Source: an uncultured Dorea sp. (GTDB taxonomy: Bacteria > Bacillota_A > Clostridia > Lachnospirales > Lachnospiraceae). Taken from it: a DNA stretch of 48,679 nucleotides. A model generated the notes under the pieces. It saw nothing but the letters and a program-made list of their open reading frames with translations, did no database searches and had not been told where the DNA came from. Location of the stretch: NCBI GenBank assembly GCA_910578865.1, contig CAJTRM010000022.1:1-48679 (forward strand). Direction: 5' to 3'. The position numbers were made by a program, and so were the translations under genes. Shown here one piece after another: positions 1 to 7,896 of the stretch. Numbering within the stretch: position 1 is the stretch's first letter; every line of letters begins with the position of its first letter.

Positions 1-68
1 AGCCCCCTCCTATTTTCATTATAGGCTGTGATAACCCTTCATGATTCGTTGACAAATATTATAAAGAT

Positions 69-215
69 ATGGAAAAATATATCGACCGCAGCTGTGGAGA
101 AGCACATATGATCACCCACGAGGATCCTGCATATCAGATCTTTACCAAATACGGTTTTACCTGGGGCGGAGACTGGAACAGTTCCAAAGATTATCAGCAC
201 TTTGAGAAGAAGTAG
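69..215 (+). pseudogene. C-terminal remnant of an M15-family D-Ala-D-Ala carboxypeptidase-like peptidase
   Basis: Only the last 48 codons are readable. They contain GFTWGGDW followed by DYQHFE, the C-terminal zinc-site region of M15C peptidases (endolysin or VanY-like cell-wall enzymes). The same frame reads back a few residues past the ATG but meets a TGA at 42, and no N-terminal domain is present, so this is a fragment rather than a gene starting at 69. The rest may lie left of the window in another frame. It is a recognisable relic with no expected activity. Confidence 0.6.
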
Positions 216-253
216 CCAGGAGCCGCCCCGGGTTCTTGTTTTATTCAGATTTT

Positions 254-1564
254 TTATTCTGTCCGGATGTACTGGACGCTGTACGGCGGCAGGAGAAGCT
301 GGCCCTGAAGGGCTACAGTCTGTCCTGTCGTCAGATCTGTACCTGTTCCCTGCAGTTCATGATGGCAGGCAGTGTATGGTTCGCCTGCAGCGTTGACAGC
401 AACAATCATACGTTCCTTTTCTGAGCAGCGCTCAAATACCAGCTGATGGTTCTGGATGACAATATTTTTGTAAGAGCCGTTGCACAGGGCGTCACTGGCC
501 TTTCTGATCTGAATTAACTGTTTTATATACTCGGTGAGTTCATTCGGCTTTGGCCTTTCAAAGCATGGCCTCAGCGCATAGTCATTGTTCGGCGCTTTTT
601 CGCCTGGTTCCCCCCACTCGCTTCCATAATACAGGCACGGTACGCCAGGCATACCGAGGAGGAGACCATAGGCAAGCGGAATATGTTCCTTGTTTGTCAG
701 GATGCTTGCAAGCCTTGTTACGTCGTGGTTATCTGCGAATGTCATCAGATGCTTTCCACGGTAAATGCACCACTGATCCGCGCCGAACTGCCGGTGCAGA
801 GAATGTGCGATCTCAAAGAGATTCATGGAATTAAAGCTGGAGTAAAGTCCCTTATAGCACTCATAGTTGGTACAGCTGTGAAGCATGTCGTCATTGACGA
901 TCAGGTTGTAGTCTCCGAACAGAACCTCCCCGATCAAAGCGAAATCTTCTTTCAATTCCTGTACATATCGGCGCAGCCGTCTCATAAAATTGTGATCCAG
1001 GCTGTAGGCTACATCCAGGCGCAGGCCGTCAATATCAAAAGCCTCTACCCAGAACTTTACACATTCCAGAAGATAATCTACGACCGCCGGATTTTGCAGG
1101 TTCAGTTTGACCAGCTCAAAATGCCCCTCCCATCCTTCGTACCAAAAACCATCATTGTAGCAGCTGTTGCCGTCAAAGCTGATGTGGAACCAGTCTTTAT
1201 ACGGAGAATCCCATTTTTTTTCAAGGACATCCTTAAAGGCCCAGAATCCACGGCCTACATGATTGAAAACGCCGTCCAAAACGATTCTGACCCCATTTTC
1301 ATGGAGAGCTCTGCAAACATCTGCAAAGTCTTCGTTTGTGCCAAGTCTGCAGTCAATGGATTTAAAATCCCTGGTATCGTAGCCATGGTTATCGGACTCG
1401 AAGATGGGGTTTAAAAGGATGGAGGTAACTCCAAGCGTTCCTAGATATTCAGACCAGTCGATCAATTTGCGGATGCGGGGGACACAAATGCCGTCATTAT
1501 GCACAGGTGCGCCGCAGAATCCAATTGGATATATTTGGTAAAAAACACCGCTGTATGCCCACAT
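254..1564 (-). CDS. GH13 alpha-amylase-family glycosidase
   Basis: A 436-residue cytoplasmic (no signal peptide) TIM-barrel glycosidase that should act on alpha-glucans or maltodextrins. All GH13 signatures are visible: region I DGVFNH (97-102), region II GLRLDVA with nucleophile D184, region III GEVLFGD with acid E213, and region IV FADNHD with D281. It is shorter than neopullulanases, which carry an extra N-terminal domain, and starts directly with the barrel; the closest types are small maltogenic or oligo-glucosidase-like enzymes. The start is supported by an AGAGG box upstream. It stands alone, divergent from the lipoprotein gene, with its own promoter. Family is certain; exact substrate is not. 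Confidence 0.9.
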   Translation of the reverse strand: MWAYSGVFYQIYPIGFCGAPVHNDGICVPRIRKLIDWSEYLGTLGVTSILLNPIFESDNHGYDTRDFKSIDCRLGTNEDFADVCRALHENGVRIVLDGVFNHVGRGFWAFKDVLEKKWDSPYKDWFHISFDGNSCYNDGFWYEGWEGHFELVKLNLQNPAVVDYLLECVKFWVEAFDIDGLRLDVAYSLDHNFMRRLRRYVQELKEDFALIGEVLFGDYNLIVNDDMLHSCTNYECYKGLYSSFNSMNLFEIAHSLHRQFGADQWCIYRGKHLMTFADNHDVTRLASILTNKEHIPLAYGLLLGMPGVPCLYYGSEWGEPGEKAPNNDYALRPCFERPKPNELTEYIKQLIQIRKASDALCNGSYKNIVIQNHQLVFERCSEKERMIVAVNAAGEPYTACHHELQGTGTDLTTGQTVALQGQLLLPPYSVQYIRTE

Positions 1565-1618
1565 AAATAAACCTCTCTTTACTTAATATTTGGCTGGTTT
1601 GTAAAAACTGCCAATAAT

Positions 1619-1647
1619 ATTATAGCAAAATTGTAGACATTTTACAA
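1619..1647 (-). promoter_or_regulatory. Sigma-A-type promoter of the GH13 gene
   Basis: Read on the minus strand: TTGTAA, 17-base spacer, TATAAT. It lies about 55 bases upstream of the GH13 start codon. Confidence 0.65.
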
Positions 1648-1656
1648 AGGTTTTGG

Positions 1657-1685
1657 TTGATATGTGTCCTGTTATCTTCTATAAT
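1657..1685 (+). promoter_or_regulatory. Sigma-A-type promoter of the YehR-like lipoprotein gene
   Basis: TTGATA, 17-base spacer, TATAAT. It ends 53 bases before the chosen ATG and is divergent from the GH13 promoter, with only 9 bases between the two -35 boxes. Confidence 0.7.
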
Positions 1686-1738
1686 AATAAATGGATATTA
1701 TATTCCTAATAAAGGATGAAAACAGGAGGAAAAGAGAG

Positions 1739-2200
1739 ATGAAAAAAATTGTAAGTATGATTCTTGTTTGTGTTTTGGCCATGAGCCTTATGGCCTGTGG
1801 AGGCAAAGAGGTAGAAGATGCTTCCGTATGTTCAATTGAGCAGAATGGAGTCAAGATTACAATGGCATTCGATGTAAAGGGCGATAAGATCGTAAAGATT
1901 AAACAGAGTTCTACAATCAATATCGAAGGGTATTCAGAGGAGGATGTAGAATTGCTTCAGGCTACTATCGACGAGGCAGCGTCAGCGTATAAGGATATTG
2001 AAGGCGTTGAGTATTCTATTGATCAGAAGGATGCACAGATTGTTGAGAATATTAATATCAATGTAGGTAATAAAGATACTTTAAAGGAAGTAGTAAGTGC
2101 AGGGCTTCTTCCGGTAGATGATAAAAACGTTACAAAATTATCACTGAAAGCAACTACAGAGGCGCTTGAGTCTTCTGGCTGGACAGTAGAAAGCAAATAA
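1739..2200 (+). CDS. YehR-like (DUF1307) lipoprotein
   Basis: A 153-residue exported lipoprotein. The start is the ATG at 1739, preceded by AGGAGGAAAAGAGAG; an upstream in-frame ATG at 1691 has no ribosome site and overlaps the promoter. The signal peptide (MKKIVSMILVCVLAMSLMAC) ends in a lipobox with Cys20. The mature part resembles the YehR/DUF1307 family, small surface lipoproteins of unknown function with a repeated strand-helix pattern. It is monocistronic and ends in a bidirectional terminator shared with the MATE gene. The family match is by recognition only; no catalytic residue is expected. Confidence 0.75.
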   Translation: MKKIVSMILVCVLAMSLMACGGKEVEDASVCSIEQNGVKITMAFDVKGDKIVKIKQSSTINIEGYSEEDVELLQATIDEAASAYKDIEGVEYSIDQKDAQIVENININVGNKDTLKEVVSAGLLPVDDKNVTKLSLKATTEALESSGWTVESK

Positions 2201-2213
2201 ACAGAGTCATAAA

Positions 2214-2250
2214 AAATGCACCGGATTAGGATTCCCGGTGCATTTCTTTT
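2214..2250. terminator. Bidirectional intrinsic terminator
   Basis: Inverted repeat AAATGCACCGG / CCGGTGCATTT followed by a T run on the plus strand, with A's on the other side. It serves the lipoprotein gene, and the last codons of the convergent MATE gene (HRES-stop) are embedded in the stem. Confidence 0.8.
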
Positions 2251-3578
2251 TTCAAAAAAAGTAAAAACCATATAAGTAATAAGATGCCTTTAAAAATACT
2301 GGAGATCGTAATACTCCACCAGATGCCGTTGAGACCAAGGGCAGTACGGATCAGAAGCAGTGCCAGCGGTATCCGTACCGTGGTGAAAAGTATACTGATA
2401 ACCGAAGGAGGAATCGTCCTTCCGTATCCGGAAAATGCCCCTGCGGTAGTAATCTCCACACTCATAAAAAGCTGAGAGACTCCGAGGATCATCAGATAAT
2501 CGATCCCCAAGGGGAGTATTTCGGCCTCCGTGATAAAGATACGGAAGATAGGAGCGGGGCAGCAGATTAAAAGGAAAGTGCAGACAACGCCCCAGATGAG
2601 GACGATTCCCATGGCACATCTGTATCCACTTTTGATTCGGGTTTTGTTGCCGGCACCGTGGTTCTGAGCGATAAAAGAATTGACGGCGGCGGCAAAACCG
2701 TCGGCGGTCATCCATGATATGGATTCAATCTGTGAACCGACTTTCTGAACGGCGACTGCTGCATCCCCATAGTTTGCCACAAACCTTGCGATGACCATGG
2801 ATATTCCGGTAAATAAAAGGCTCTGTATGGAAGTCGGAAGTCCGATCCGTATGATGGCGGATGCGTATTTAAAATTCAGTTTACCGGCAATTTTCACATG
2901 ACGGAAAACCAGTTGATCTTTAGAAGAAAAATATAAAAACATGAGAGTGACGATTGCCTGTGCCAGTACGGTAGCGACAGCGGCTCCCAGGATATGAAGT
3001 TCCGGGAAAGGCCCGATCCCAAAGATCAACAAAGGATCCAGCACGATATTAACAAGGAGTCCGGCGGTGGTAGCAAGGAAGGCGGCACGGCTGTTGCCGA
3101 TGGCTGTAAAAATTCCTGTGAATGTCTGGTTCAGGAAGGAAAATACTACGAGTCCGCAGGTGACCTTTAGATAGATTTCAGCATCCTCGATAACCCCTGG
3201 GCTGTTCAGGTTGAAAAAACCGATCAGAGGAGATGAAAAGAAGATGCATATGATGCCGAATAGTATTCCGAGAGCCACAGTCAACTGCAGGGCCGTGGAA
3301 GTGTATTTGGATGCTTCTTCCTGATGCCCGCTCCCAAGAGCATAGCCTGCATTTACCTGTCCGCCCATTTTAGAAAGAGTGGCAAATCCATTGGACAGCC
3401 ACATATACATGCCTGCCGCCCCCACAGAGGCAACGGCATTGCTCCCGATCCGGCCGATCCATATCATATCTGTTAAGTTGTATGCCATCTGGATCAGTGA
3501 GGTTGCCATGATCGGAAGCGCAAGCTTTGTCAGGGAAGAGAGCACTGGTCCGTGAAGTAGATCTACGTTTTTCTGCAT
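2226..3578 (-). CDS. MATE family multidrug/cation exporter
   Basis: A 450-residue inner-membrane transporter with about twelve hydrophobic segments arranged as two similar halves, as in MATE (NorM/DinF-type) proteins. The N-terminal LPIMATSLIQMAYNLTDMIW is the typical first helix of the Na+/H+-coupled antiporter family, and the length is normal. It presumably exports drugs or metabolites. The start is ATG 3578, with AGGATAAC just upstream on the minus strand. It is convergent with the lipoprotein gene and divergent from rplM. No regulator is adjacent, so the substrate cannot be guessed. Confidence 0.9.
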   Translation of the reverse strand: MQKNVDLLHGPVLSSLTKLALPIMATSLIQMAYNLTDMIWIGRIGSNAVASVGAAGMYMWLSNGFATLSKMGGQVNAGYALGSGHQEEASKYTSTALQLTVALGILFGIICIFFSSPLIGFFNLNSPGVIEDAEIYLKVTCGLVVFSFLNQTFTGIFTAIGNSRAAFLATTAGLLVNIVLDPLLIFGIGPFPELHILGAAVATVLAQAIVTLMFLYFSSKDQLVFRHVKIAGKLNFKYASAIIRIGLPTSIQSLLFTGISMVIARFVANYGDAAVAVQKVGSQIESISWMTADGFAAAVNSFIAQNHGAGNKTRIKSGYRCAMGIVLIWGVVCTFLLICCPAPIFRIFITEAEILPLGIDYLMILGVSQLFMSVEITTAGAFSGYGRTIPPSVISILFTTVRIPLALLLIRTALGLNGIWWSITISSIFKGILLLIWFLLFLKKEMHRES

Positions 3579-3678
3579 ATTGTTATCCTCCGGTAAAACT
3601 GTAAACGAACTGTGGGTATTATATCATAATCAGTGTAGAAAAAACAGCCGGTTTGTGGGAAAAAGTGGAGAAAAATGG

Positions 3679-3707
3679 TTGACACGCACGGTGCGGTATA
3701 ATATAAT
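3679..3707 (+). promoter_or_regulatory. Consensus promoter of rplM-rpsI
   Basis: A perfect TTGACA, 17-base spacer, TATAAT. The leader between it and rplM is about 100 bases. In other Firmicutes such leaders carry the L13 autoregulatory structure; I could not establish a convincing fold here. Confidence 0.9.
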
Positions 3708-3813
3708 GATAAAGTATGACGAAAGGAGAAACAGTAAGGAGCCAAAGCCCCGGAGCCTTGCTGGTTTCGATATATCTACTATGAAAAGTTAATGATTCAC
3801 AGGAGGGAAACCA

Positions 3814-4242
3814 ATGAAAACTTATATGGCTAATCCAGATAAGATTGAAAGAAAATGGTATGTAGTTGATGCTGCGGGATGTACACTTGGACGTTTATCC
3901 TCAGAAGTGGCTAAGGTTTTAAGAGGTAAAAATAAGCCGGAATTTACACCGCATGTAGATACAGGAGATTATGTAATTGTTGTAAATGCTGAAAAGGTTA
4001 AAGTAACAGGCAAGAAGATGGATCAGAAGATTTATTATAACCACTCTGATTATGTAGGAGGTATGAGAGAGACTACATTAAAAGAGATGATGAACAAGAA
4101 GCCTGAAAAAGTGATTGAGCTTGCTGTAAAAGGAATGCTTCCAAAAGGACCTTTGGGAAGAGCAATGATCAAAAAACTTCATGTATATGCTGGACCGGAG
4201 CACAAGCAGGCAGCTCAGAAGCCAGTAGAACTGAAATTTTAA
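3814..4242 (+). CDS. rplM: 50S ribosomal protein L13
   Basis: 142 residues, the usual length. It starts MKTYMANPDKIERKWYVVDA and contains the conserved family stretch GRLSSEVAKVLRGKNKPEFTP and the C-terminal LHVYAGPEHKQAAQKP. It binds 23S rRNA early in 50S assembly. AGGAGG lies 8 bases before the ATG. It is the first gene of the rplM-rpsI operon, with 26 bases to rpsI. An autoregulatory leader is possible but not proven from the sequence. Confidence 0.98.
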   Translation: MKTYMANPDKIERKWYVVDAAGCTLGRLSSEVAKVLRGKNKPEFTPHVDTGDYVIVVNAEKVKVTGKKMDQKIYYNHSDYVGGMRETTLKEMMNKKPEKVIELAVKGMLPKGPLGRAMIKKLHVYAGPEHKQAAQKPVELKF

Positions 4243-4268
4243 GGAAAGGTTGAAAGGAGGATATTACA

Positions 4269-4661
4269 GTGGCTAAAGCAAAATTCTACGGAACAGGAAG
4301 AAGAAAAAAATCAATCGCAAGAGTATATTTAGTACCGGGTACAGGTAATATTACAATTAATAAAAGAGATATTGACGAATATCTTGGCCTTGAGACATTA
4401 AAGGTTGTAGTTCGTCAGCCATTGGTAGCTACAGAGACAGAAGGTAAATTCGATGTGATCGTTAACGTAAAAGGCGGCGGCTATACAGGACAGGCCGGAG
4501 CAATCCGCCATGGTATTGCAAGAGCGCTTCTTGAGGCTGATGCTGACTACAGGCCGATTCTTAAGAAGGCAGGATATTTAACTCGTGACCCACGTATGAA
4601 AGAGCGTAAGAAGTACGGCCTCAAGGCTGCACGTCGCGCTCCTCAGTTCAGCAAGAGATAA
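4269..4661 (+). CDS. rpsI: 30S ribosomal protein S9
   Basis: 130 residues starting at GTG 4269, with AAAGGAGG upstream. Conserved features are YGTGRRKKSIARV near the N-terminus, GGGYTGQAGAIRHGIARAL in the middle and the basic tail ending APQFSKR, which reaches the P-site tRNA in the ribosome. The last codons (QFSKR-stop) coincide with the attachment core of the integrated element, so integration preserves the protein. Its native terminator has been displaced: the first factor-independent terminator now met is that of the element integrase (4801-4841). Confidence 0.98.
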   Translation: MAKAKFYGTGRRKKSIARVYLVPGTGNITINKRDIDEYLGLETLKVVVRQPLVATETEGKFDVIVNVKGGGYTGQAGAIRHGIARALLEADADYRPILKKAGYLTRDPRMKERKKYGLKAARRAPQFSKR

Positions 4662-4662
4662 T
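4643..4662 (+). repeat. attL core at the 3' end of rpsI (copy 1 of 4)
   Basis: TCAGTTCAGCAAGAGATAAT. The same core, with changes, recurs at 16352 (TCAGTTCGGTAAGAGATAAT), 18236 (GCAAGAGATAAG) and 19217 (GTTCAGCAGGAGATAAG). It covers the last sense codons and stop of rpsI. The adjacent integrase points toward it, as expected for a tyrosine-recombinase att site. Confidence 0.8.
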
Positions 4663-4751
4663 CTTCGGAACTCGGATTTACGTTCAAATCCTTGTTTTAC
4701 AAGGGTTTGTGGAGTTGTCAGATGTGGTGAAAAGCGGTGGAATTTACTCAG

Positions 4752-4781
4752 TTCGCAACGCATTTGCAACACGTTTGCAAC
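4752..4781 (+). repeat. Integrase arm-type sites, left end of unit A
   Basis: Three copies of TTYGCAAC at 4752, 4763 and 4774, spaced exactly 11 bases, i.e. one helical turn. Two matching copies occur at the right end (16277 and 16288). Confidence 0.6.
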
Positions 4782-4800
4782 AAAAATATCTAAAAAATAT

Positions 4801-4841
4801 AGGACACTTTTCGGTGATAGGCACTGGAGAGTGTCCTTTTT
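4801..4841. terminator. Terminator of the integrase gene / new rpsI terminator
   Basis: AGGACACT / AGTGTCCT stem with T's on the plus side. It lies two bases from the integrase stop codon and is convergent with rpsI, so it probably ends both transcripts. Confidence 0.7.
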
Positions 4842-4842
4842 G

Positions 4843-5940
4843 TTATGCAGATTTTGTATCGGCAGTTACGCTGTCCTCATTTTCTAAGGTTTTGTTGATT
4901 GCGTCTACAAGAATCTGCATATCTAAGTGAGTATAAACTTTTTCTGTCAGAGTCATAGCACCGGAGTGCCCCACAATTTTCTTGATGGTTGTATCCTGAA
5001 CACCAGCTTCCGATAACATGGAAATACAGGTATGTCGGGTACAATGTGGTGTACGGTCAATTCCAATCTGTTCCACAAGAGGAGTCCAATAGCTGTCATA
5101 GTAATTGCGATAAAGAAATCTTTTGCCATCCTCTGTATGAAGAAGATATTCGCAATCAGGACAAGAATTATACCAGTCTTTATAGTAAGGCAGGAGCTTA
5201 TCAGCAATCGGAACTTTTCGGATTCCGTTTTCTGTTTTGCTGTCAATTACATCAAAATACTGTTCTTCCAAATGCACATTTTCTTTCTTCAAATCAAGAA
5301 ATTCAGAGATACGTGTGCCATTATAGAGCAGCATGAGGATAATCTGATAATATTTATCTTCTTTCATTGTCCAGACTTTTGCAACTTCTTCTTTTGTGAA
5401 TTTTGTACGTGTATGCTTGTTTGGATTGCGGTCTTTGTACTGGGCGATCTCAACAAAAGTAGAATAATCTTTGTTGCAGATGTCATTCTTTAATGCAAAT
5501 TCATATAACTGGTTAAACAGGATTTTGATTTTCTTCAATGTGGGAAAATTCTTTCCGCAGGTGTCAATAACCTGTTGTAAGTCTGCCAGTTTTAAATCCT
5601 TAAAAACTCGATTGTAAAGAATGCCACAGGTTTTGTAAGATGCCTTGTATCCTTTGATATTGCTTTCGGATACCGTAGGAAATTTTTTCTTAGACCATTC
5701 CTCATACACATCCTCAAAAGTCATTTTGGCTGCCTTCGTATCATAAGGATTCCGGTTATAATCAGCCAGCATTTGTAACCCCTCAGTTTTTGTGGCGGCA
5801 TATCCAATAATGATATATTCATTTACTTTCTTTTCTTTGACTGGATCAATGCGATAGCCTGTGGTTTTACGAACCATCCAAGGTTTTCTTCTTTTTCCAG
5901 ATAGTTTTACTACACTTCCGTAGCCGTTCGGTAATTTCAT
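4843..5940 (-). CDS. int: Tyrosine recombinase (integrase)
   Basis: 365 residues. It has an N-terminal arm-DNA-binding region (GYGSVVKLSGKRRKPW), a core-binding SAM-like domain (about 73-160) and a catalytic domain with the full tetrad: R210 (NGTRISE), H299 and R302 (HCTRH), H325 (VGHSG) and nucleophile Y336 (EKVYTHLD). It should integrate and excise unit A at the 3' end of rpsI. The gene runs toward attL and its stop is close to the terminator. The repressor gene lies 23 bases upstream on the same strand, so int may be cotranscribed with it. The decayed integrase at 17397-17851 is a relative (shared HTPHCTRHTCIS). Confidence 0.95.
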   Translation of the reverse strand: MKLPNGYGSVVKLSGKRRKPWMVRKTTGYRIDPVKEKKVNEYIIIGYAATKTEGLQMLADYNRNPYDTKAAKMTFEDVYEEWSKKKFPTVSESNIKGYKASYKTCGILYNRVFKDLKLADLQQVIDTCGKNFPTLKKIKILFNQLYEFALKNDICNKDYSTFVEIAQYKDRNPNKHTRTKFTKEEVAKVWTMKEDKYYQIILMLLYNGTRISEFLDLKKENVHLEEQYFDVIDSKTENGIRKVPIADKLLPYYKDWYNSCPDCEYLLHTEDGKRFLYRNYYDSYWTPLVEQIGIDRTPHCTRHTCISMLSEAGVQDTTIKKIVGHSGAMTLTEKVYTHLDMQILVDAINKTLENEDSVTADTKSA

Positions 5941-5963
5941 ATTCTAAAAATCCTCCTTAAAAA

Positions 5964-6575
5964 TTAGGACTCTTTCTTACCGTACCGCTCGTTCATAATT
6001 TTTTGAAATCTTTGGATTCGTTCTTCGTTTGAGATTTCTTCTGTTTCTTTTTCGGTCAGTTTTGCATTTGCGTAATAAGCAAGTGTTTTATCCTGCCACT
6101 TCTGATAAGATTCAAGACTTGTCTGATAGTCCTTGACTTCATTTCTTTTATCCTTAAATTCTTCCAAGAATAGACAGAGATCCTGATTTAACTCCGTAGA
6201 AACATCTTTGCCATTAAAAGTAATAGCACATTCCCATCCATCATAATGTGGCGGGCGTTTGACTTCGATATTGAAGCCAAGCTCCTTTATCTTATCTAAC
6301 TGAAATAAGAAATTCATAATATCAGAAAGATTTTCTAAAGGTTTTCTCTCAGTATCATACCCTATAAGATATGTGGATTCGCAGTCTAAAACTTTTGCGA
6401 TTTCATTGAGCATAGCAATGGAAACTTCGATTTCTCCGCTTTCATATTTTTGGATTGTGCGAAGCGATTTCCCTAACAAATTTGCAAGCTCTGTTTGGTT
6501 GATACCTTTTTCTTTTCGAGCAGTACGGATTCTAAGTCCGATTTGATTGTTATGTAACTTCTCATTACTCATCAT
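5964..6575 (-). CDS. Xre-family repressor of the element
   Basis: 203 residues with an N-terminal helix-turn-helix (about 12-68: IRTARKEKGINQTELANLLG, then SLRTIQKYESGE). The long charged C-terminal part resembles the oligomerising half of element-encoded CI-like repressors but lacks the Ala-Gly cleavage site and Ser/Lys pair of LexA-type proteins. Translation starts at one of two adjacent ATGs (6575 or 6572) after AGGTG. It is divergent from the Cro-like gene over a 144-base control region with operator-like repeats, and is followed by int. The inferred role is to keep the replication and mobilization genes silent. Confidence 0.8.
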   Translation of the reverse strand: MMSNEKLHNNQIGLRIRTARKEKGINQTELANLLGKSLRTIQKYESGEIEVSIAMLNEIAKVLDCESTYLIGYDTERKPLENLSDIMNFLFQLDKIKELGFNIEVKRPPHYDGWECAITFNGKDVSTELNQDLCLFLEEFKDKRNEVKDYQTSLESYQKWQDKTLAYYANAKLTEKETEEISNEERIQRFQKIMNERYGKKES

Positions 6576-6611
6576 TATTCACCTCACGCTTATCATATCA
6601 TAGAAAAATAC

Positions 6612-6697
6612 GAATTGCAAGTACATATTTATATAAAATAGTATTGACATATGCAGAATAAGTGCATATAATGGAAATGCGAATTAAAAGTGCATAT
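6612..6697 (+). promoter_or_regulatory. Lysogeny-type switch: promoter with repeated operators
   Basis: The rightward promoter is perfect: TTGACA 6644-6649, 17 bases, TATAAT 6667-6672. An inverted repeat ATATGCA-N7-TGCATAT (6649-6669) fills the spacer. Related half-sites ending AAGTRCATAT occur three times (6612-6628, 6653-6669, 6681-6697), one before the promoter, one in it and one after. This is the pattern expected for cooperative binding of the repressor and/or the Cro-like protein. Confidence 0.65.
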
Positions 6698-6719
6698 TAA
6701 AAAAGAAAGGAGAAATAAA

Positions 6720-6929
6720 ATGAAGATAAACGTATTTAAAATGCAGATTTTGATGGGAGAAAGAGGATTAACAATTAAGAAATTGGCAGAGTTAAGTGGA
6801 GTGTCAAGGCAGACGATTTCCTGCATTATATCAGGAAAGAGCTGTACACCGCAGGTGGCATATAAAATTGCTACAGCTTTAGATCAAGAACTTAGTCAGA
6901 TTGTAAAGGAGGATGTGGAAAATGGATAA
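6720..6929 (+). CDS. Cro-like Xre regulator
   Basis: 69 residues that are almost entirely one helix-turn-helix domain (LTIKKLAELSGVSRQTISCI, then a typical YKIATALDQE helix). The start is ATG 6720, with AAAGGAG 8 bases before; the upstream in-frame ATG (6690) lies in the operator. First gene of the rightward operon. It overlaps the next reading frame by 8 bases. Inferred to antagonise the divergent repressor. Confidence 0.85.
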   Translation: MKINVFKMQILMGERGLTIKKLAELSGVSRQTISCIISGKSCTPQVAYKIATALDQELSQIVKEDVENG

Positions 6930-7182
6930 AAGATTATATGTAGAATTGCCGCCATTTACGGGAAGAAATGTGCCGATTACGGAAATTGCAAAAGCAATCG
7001 GAAAAGATGCTCATTACGTTCGTATCGGAATACAGCAGGGAATTTTGAAATTTGGAGTGGCAATGAAGATGGGCGATTCCAATGAATTCAGTTATTACTG
7101 TTCTGATCGTAAAGTATGGGAAGAAACTGGATATTTCAATGGAGAGGTAAAAAAGCAGGGAAAAGAAAAAGCCCTTGCGTAA
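6922..7182 (+). CDS. Small DNA-binding protein, candidate excisionase
   Basis: 86 residues. The start at ATG 6922 is preferred because AAAGGAGG (6906-6913) is correctly spaced for it, whereas ATG 6913 sits on the ribosome site. The sequence (PITEIAKAIGKDAHYVRIGI, then QQGILKFG) matches the helix-turn-helix layout of small excisionase/MerR-like proteins that recognise att arms. It is translationally coupled to the Cro-like gene by an 8-base overlap. No catalytic motif. Excisionase is an inference from size, fold and position. Confidence 0.6.
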   Translation: MDKRLYVELPPFTGRNVPITEIAKAIGKDAHYVRIGIQQGILKFGVAMKMGDSNEFSYYCSDRKVWEETGYFNGEVKKQGKEKALA

Positions 7183-7195
7183 CACAAGGACAACT

Positions 7196-7251
7196 TCTCA
7201 GAGCTTTTGATAACTCTATCTCGCAAATTCAGTATATCAAAGGCTCTGAGA
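7196..7251 (+). other. Long hairpin before the primase gene
   Basis: 17-base arms (TCTCAGAGCTTTTGATA and its complement with one mismatch) around a 22-base loop, between the excisionase candidate and the primase gene. There is no T run, so it is not an ordinary terminator. It may be a replication-origin structure, an attenuator or an mRNA processing site. Confidence 0.5.
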
Positions 7252-7281
7252 GAACACAACGAAAATTTTAAAGGAGTCGAA

Positions 7282-7896
7282 TTGAATATTTTTCAAGTAG
7301 TAAAAGAAAACGTAACTGCAAGGCAGGCAGCCGAACAGTACGGATTGAGAATAAGTAGAAATGGGATGATCTGTTGCCCCTTTCATGATGACAGGCATCC
7401 CAGTATGAAAGTAGACAAAGGATTTTGTTGTTTTGCCTGTGGTGCGAAAGGGGATGTGATCACGTTTGTGGCAGATTTCTTTCATCTTGCACCATTGGAA
7501 GCAGCAAAGAAACTGGCAGAAGATTTTCAGATACCTATTTTTACAGATAACGCAAAGAAAAGGAATGCCAGTAAGAAAAAAGAAAAACCGAAAAGAACAT
7601 TGTACCAGACCGAAAAGAAATTTGAAGAATGGGAACGGGAAAGTATCCGCATTTTATCGGATTATCTTCATTTGTTGGAAGAATGGAAAATAAGATATGC
7701 ACCAAAAACACCAGAGGAAGAATGGAAAGCAGAATTTATAGAAGCCTGTCAGCAGATAGAAAAGATAAATTACTATCTGGATTTACTGGTGTTTGGAGAG
7801 TTACAGGACAGAATTGAATTTTTACTAGATAGTGGGAAGAATGTGAAAAGAATTGAAGAACGAATGGAAGAATATAGACGAAACAACAAGGAATAG
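7282..7896 (+). CDS. CHC2 zinc-finger primase-like replication protein
   Basis: 204 residues from a TTG start at 7282, chosen because AAGGAG sits 5 bases upstream; the open frame extends back to 7207 but through the hairpin. The N-terminus holds a CHC2 zinc-ribbon as in DnaG-type primases: C32, H35 (CCPFHDDRHPS), C50 and C53 (CCFACG), followed by GDVITFVADFF. The rest is a charged helical region without the Toprim catalytic core, so it probably works with the next gene, a D5-type helicase, to initiate element replication. It overlaps that gene by 44 bases. Confidence 0.85.
   Translation: MNIFQVVKENVTARQAAEQYGLRISRNGMICCPFHDDRHPSMKVDKGFCCFACGAKGDVITFVADFFHLAPLEAAKKLAEDFQIPIFTDNAKKRNASKKKEKPKRTLYQTEKKFEEWERESIRILSDYLHLLEEWKIRYAPKTPEEEWKAEFIEACQQIEKINYYLDLLVFGELQDRIEFLLDSGKNVKRIEERMEEYRRNNKE

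Noticed and set aside
683..1414. 243-residue plus-strand open frame
   Set aside because: It lies wholly within the GH13 gene on the other strand, has no ribosome site and resembles no protein; it is a shadow frame.
4752..4781. A short CRISPR-like array
   Set aside because: The repeats are 8 bases with 3-base gaps, far too short; they fit integrase arm sites.
6690..7182. A toxin-antitoxin pair
   Set aside because: The two small genes after the switch both look DNA-binding and sit where Cro and excisionase genes are expected; no toxin fold was visible.
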